Assembly (NCBI GenBank): GCA_017467745.1
Contig: JAFUKV010000242.1
Coordinates: 1 to 6,368, forward strand
Length of the DNA stretch: 6,368 nucleotides
Source of the DNA: Bacteroidaceae bacterium
GTDB taxonomy: Bacteria; Bacteroidota; Bacteroidia; Bacteroidales; CHK158-818
Direction: 5' to 3'
In this document: positions 6,067 through 6,368 of the stretch, one piece after another
Layout of the letters: each line of letters begins with the position of its first letter
How positions within the stretch are numbered: position 1 is the stretch's first letter
Program-made: the position numbers and the translations under genes
The notes under the pieces: model-generated
The model's database searches: none
What the model saw: only the letters and a program-made list of their open reading frames with translations
What the model was told of the DNA's origin: nothing

Positions 6067-6368
6067 ATGGAAACCGAATATTTTAAAAATAAGATTTTGC
6101 CGTTGAAACAAAAACTTTTCAGGAAGGCACTTTATATAACCCAATCGCAAGCCGATGCCGAAGATATAGTGCAGGAGGTTATGATGCGAATGTGGGCTAA
6201 CAGAAAGGAGTGTCCTAAAATCAATAATATAGAAAGTTTTTGTTCATCGTTGGTACGCAATCTGTCCATAGATAGGATAAAGCAAGTCGGTTTTCAGAAT
6301 GAAGCTATCGATCAATTTCCCGATATTAAATCGTCAGGGGAAATTCCAATTGAAAATTTGATTCGGAC
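6067..6368 (+). CDS. ECF-type sigma-70 factor, N-terminal part (cut by window end)
   Basis: The first 100 codons of an open frame from ATG 6067 that runs off the window. Residues 15-75 form sigma-70 region 2: LFRKALYITQ, then AEDIVQEVMMRMW (31-43), the helix that contacts RNA polymerase core, and FCSSLVRNLSIDRIK (58-72), covering the -10-melting and recognition part. Region 4 should follow beyond the window. The lack of sigma regions 1 and 3 next to region 2 fits the ECF group. It redirects RNA polymerase to its own promoters, and those targets cannot be named here. No FecR-like anti-sigma or SusC gene is visible upstream; a cognate anti-sigma could lie downstream. Bacteroidetes ECF factors of this type often work with a membrane protein encoded directly after them. 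Confidence 0.9.
   Translation, partial: METEYFKNKILPLKQKLFRKALYITQSQADAEDIVQEVMMRMWANRKECPKINNIESFCSSLVRNLSIDRIKQVGFQNEAIDQFPDIKSSGEIPIENLIR

Overview
The window looks like a chromosomal segment from a gut-type member of the Bacteroidales (Bacteroidota). Four things point there: A-rich translation starts with no Shine-Dalgarno sequence, TAnnTTTG-type -7 promoter elements, lipoproteins with acidic residues just after the lipobox cysteine, and a GH123-type glycosidase. The species cannot be told from the sequence alone.

Layout. Positions 1-164 are the end of an AraC-type regulator reading frame. It stops at the end of the N-terminal sensor half, with no helix-turn-helix domain behind it. Immediately downstream is a tight four-gene operon on the + strand (182-3773, gaps of 15, 17 and 20 bases). 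It encodes an exported alpha/beta hydrolase with a cysteine nucleophile, an exported carboxymuconolactone-decarboxylase-like protein fused to a cupin, a flavodoxin lipoprotein and a second flavodoxin with an N-terminal membrane segment. A strong hairpin follows (3812-3839), then a bidirectional terminator (3965-3998). On the - strand, converging on that terminator, is a GH123-like lipoprotein (4024-5763). An AT-rich divergent promoter region (5764-6066) separates it from the start of an ECF sigma factor gene on the + strand, which is cut off by the window end.

How the genes may work together. Every product of the four-gene operon carries its own export signal, although flavodoxins and CMD proteins are usually cytoplasmic. 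The simplest reading is a small redox and hydrolysis module outside the cytoplasm: two FMN carriers next to two enzymes that could act on a small, possibly oxidised or lactone-like, molecule. Substrate and electron donor are unknown. The GH123-like enzyme appears to be a separate single-gene unit that would release terminal N-acetylgalactosamine from glycans. The sigma factor probably controls genes beyond the window. The most notable features are the all-exported flavodoxin/CMD-cupin/hydrolase operon and the loss of the DNA-binding half of its upstream regulator.
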